NCBI GenBank assembly: GCA_963693365.1
Contig: CAVNZM010000003.1
Span: forward strand, 5,642,001-5,706,000
Direction: 5' to 3'
DNA from: Amoebidium appalachense
Taxonomy: Eukaryota; Ichthyosporea
Length of the DNA stretch: 64,000 nucleotides
Shown here: piece by piece, positions 62,355 to 64,000 of the stretch
Layout of the letters: each line of letters begins with the position of its first letter
How positions within the stretch are numbered: position 1 is the stretch's first letter
Notes under the pieces: model-generated
What the model saw: only the letters and a program-made list of their open reading frames with translations
The model's database searches: none
What the model was told of the DNA's origin: nothing
Translations under genes and position numbers: made by a program

Positions 62355-63757
62355 ACACGTGTGGTGTCTAAACAGCCTATAGGCATGCTCCGTGTGCAGG
62401 CACCAATTTCTACCCTCTTCTGGTTGGTGCCAAGAGGCAGCGCCCTACACGTGTGGTGTCTAAACAGCCTATAGGCATGCTCCGTGTGCAGGCACCAATT
62501 TCTACCCTCTTCTGGTTGGTGCCAAGAGGCAGCGCCCTACACGTGTGGTGTCTAAACAGCCTATAGGCATGCTCCGTGTGCAGGCACCAATTTCTACCCT
62601 CTTCTGGTTGGTGCCAAGAGGCAGCGCCCTACACGTGTGGTGTCTAAACAGCCTATAGGCATGCTCCGTGTGCAGGCACCAATTTCTACCCTCTTCTGGT
62701 TGGTGCCAAGAGGCAGCGCCCTACACGTGTGGTGTCTAAACAGCCTATAGGCATGCTCCGTGTGCAGGCACCAATTTCTACCCTCTTCTGGTTGGTGCCA
62801 AGAGGCAGCGCCCTACACGTGTGGTGTCTAAACAGCCTATAGGCATGCTCCGTGTGCAGGCACCAATTTCTACCCTCTTCTGGTTGGTGCCAAGAGGCAG
62901 CGCCCTACACGTGTGGTGTCTAAACAGCCTATAGGCATGCTCCGTGTGCAGGCACCAATTTCTACCCTCTTCTGGTTGGTGCCAAGAGGCAGCGCCCTAC
63001 ACGTGTGGTGTCTAAACAGCCTATAGGCATGCTCCGTGTGCAGGCACCAATTTCTACCCTCTTCTGGTTGGTGCCAAGAGGCAGCGCCCTACACGTGTGG
63101 TGTCTAAACAGCCTATAGGCATGCTCCGTGTGCAGGCACCAATTTCTACCCTCTTCTGGTTGGTGCCAAGAGGCAGCGCCCTACACGTGTGGTGTCTAAA
63201 CAGCCTATAGGCATGCTCCGTGTGCAGGCACCAATTTCTACCCTCTTCTGGTTGGTGCCAAGAGGCAGTGCCCTACACGTGTGGTGTCTAAACAGCCTAT
63301 AGGCATGCTCCGTGTGCAGGCACCAATTTCTACCCTCTTCTGGTTGGTGCCAAGAGGCAGCGCCCTACACGTGTGGTGTCTAAACAGCCTATAGGCATGC
63401 TCCGTGTGCAGGCACCAATTTCTACCCTCTTCTGGTTGGTGCCAAGAGGCAGCGCCCTACACGTGTGGTGTCTAAACAGCCTATAGGCATGCTCCGTGTG
63501 CAGGCACCAATTTCTACCCTCTTCTGGTTGGTGCCAAGAGGCAGCGCCCTACACGTGTGGTGTCTAAACAGCCTATAGGCATGCTCCGTGTGCAGGCACC
63601 AATTTCTACCCTCTTCTGGTTGGTGCCAAGAGGCAGCGCCCTACACGTGTGGTGTCTAAACAGCCTATAGGCATGCTCCGTGTGCAGGCACCAATTTCTA
63701 CCCTCTTCTGGTTGGTGCCAAGAGGCAGCGCCCTACACGTGTGGTGTCTAAACAGCC
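62355..63757 (+). repeat. 92 bp satellite array, at least 15 copies, truncated by gap
   Basis: Monomers repeat exactly every 92 bases (62355, 62447, 62539 and so on) with almost no variation (one G-to-A at about 63268). Each contains the palindrome ACACGTGT, CCTATAGGCATGCTCCGTG, and a perfect 8 bp stem GGCACCAA...TTGGTGCC enclosing 17 bases. Confidence 0.98.
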
Positions 63758-64000
63758 NNNNNNNNNNNNNNNNNNNNNNNNNNNNNNNNNNNNNNNNNNN
63801 NNNNNNNNNNNNNNNNNNNNNNNNNNNNNNNNNNNNNNNNNNNNNNNNNNNNNNNNNNNNNNNNNNNNNNNNNNNNNNNNNNNNNNNNNNNNNNNNNNNN
63901 NNNNNNNNNNNNNNNNNNNNNNNNNNNNNNNNNNNNNNNNNNNNNNNNNNNNNNNNNNNNNNNNNNNNNNNNNNNNNNNNNNNNNNNNNNNNNNNNNNNN
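63758..64000. other. Assembly gap (N)
   Basis: Runs of N to the window end, directly after a satellite monomer, so the array length is unknown. Confidence 1.

Noticed and set aside
62355-63757. CRISPR-like array of the 92 bp unit.
   Set aside because: Spacer-less, fully identical monomers; satellite DNA.

Overview
This is a nuclear eukaryotic window. The genes are split by GT-AG introns, there is no operon structure, and most of the sequence is low-complexity repeat: poly-G/poly-C runs, (CA)n, (CT)n and a 3 kb GGGT array. The protein-coding matches (complex I NDUFV1 close to animal sequences, a C14orf119/DUF4508-type protein, a Mediator MED27-like protein) suggest an animal or a close relative, but I cannot name the species.

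Genes, left to right: (1) a MED27-like gene on the minus strand, start codon at 3989, running off the left edge (four exons visible, all phases compatible); (2) NDUFV1 on the plus strand, 5288-17631, thirteen coding exons, complete except for one extra C in exon 12; (3) a three-exon C14orf119-like gene on the minus strand, 24491-20785; (4) a complete eight-exon gene for a three-RRM RNA-binding protein on the plus strand, 25615-39008. Genes 1/2 and 3/4 are divergent pairs sharing about 1.1-1.3 kb upstream regions with CCAAT-type boxes; the 3/4 region also has a perfect CRE palindrome. NDUFV1 and the C14orf119-like gene converge on a repeat-filled interval.

The introns carry mobile DNA: two inverted copies of a TTAA-flanked MITE (NDUFV1 intron 12; RRM-gene intron 3), a broken reverse-transcriptase element in RRM-gene intron 5, and two 98%-like copies of a 545 bp repeat on either side of RRM-gene exon 5.

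From 39 kb to the right edge I see no complete host gene. It holds a decayed LINE (43.1-44.2 kb, minus), an ATTGCCAAT-rich AT block (44.9-45.9 kb), a 183 bp satellite (48.06-51.58 kb), a DIRS/Ngaro-like tyrosine-recombinase retroelement with split direct repeats (52.0-56.6 kb, minus), an orphan exon (57.2-57.5 kb, minus), a second partial copy of the retroelement (58.4-59.3 kb), a GA-rich tract, a 172 bp C tract beside a tRNA-like A box, a perfect 109 bp inverted repeat (61.34-61.70 kb), and a 92 bp satellite (62.36 kb onward) that runs into an N gap at 63758.

Most notable observations: the split-direct-repeat retroelement with a nonsense codon just before its catalytic tyrosine; the MITE whose empty target site survives as a neighbouring paralogue; the perfect inverted repeat with nested hairpins; tandemly duplicated splice sites in two genes; and the single-base break in an otherwise intact NDUFV1.
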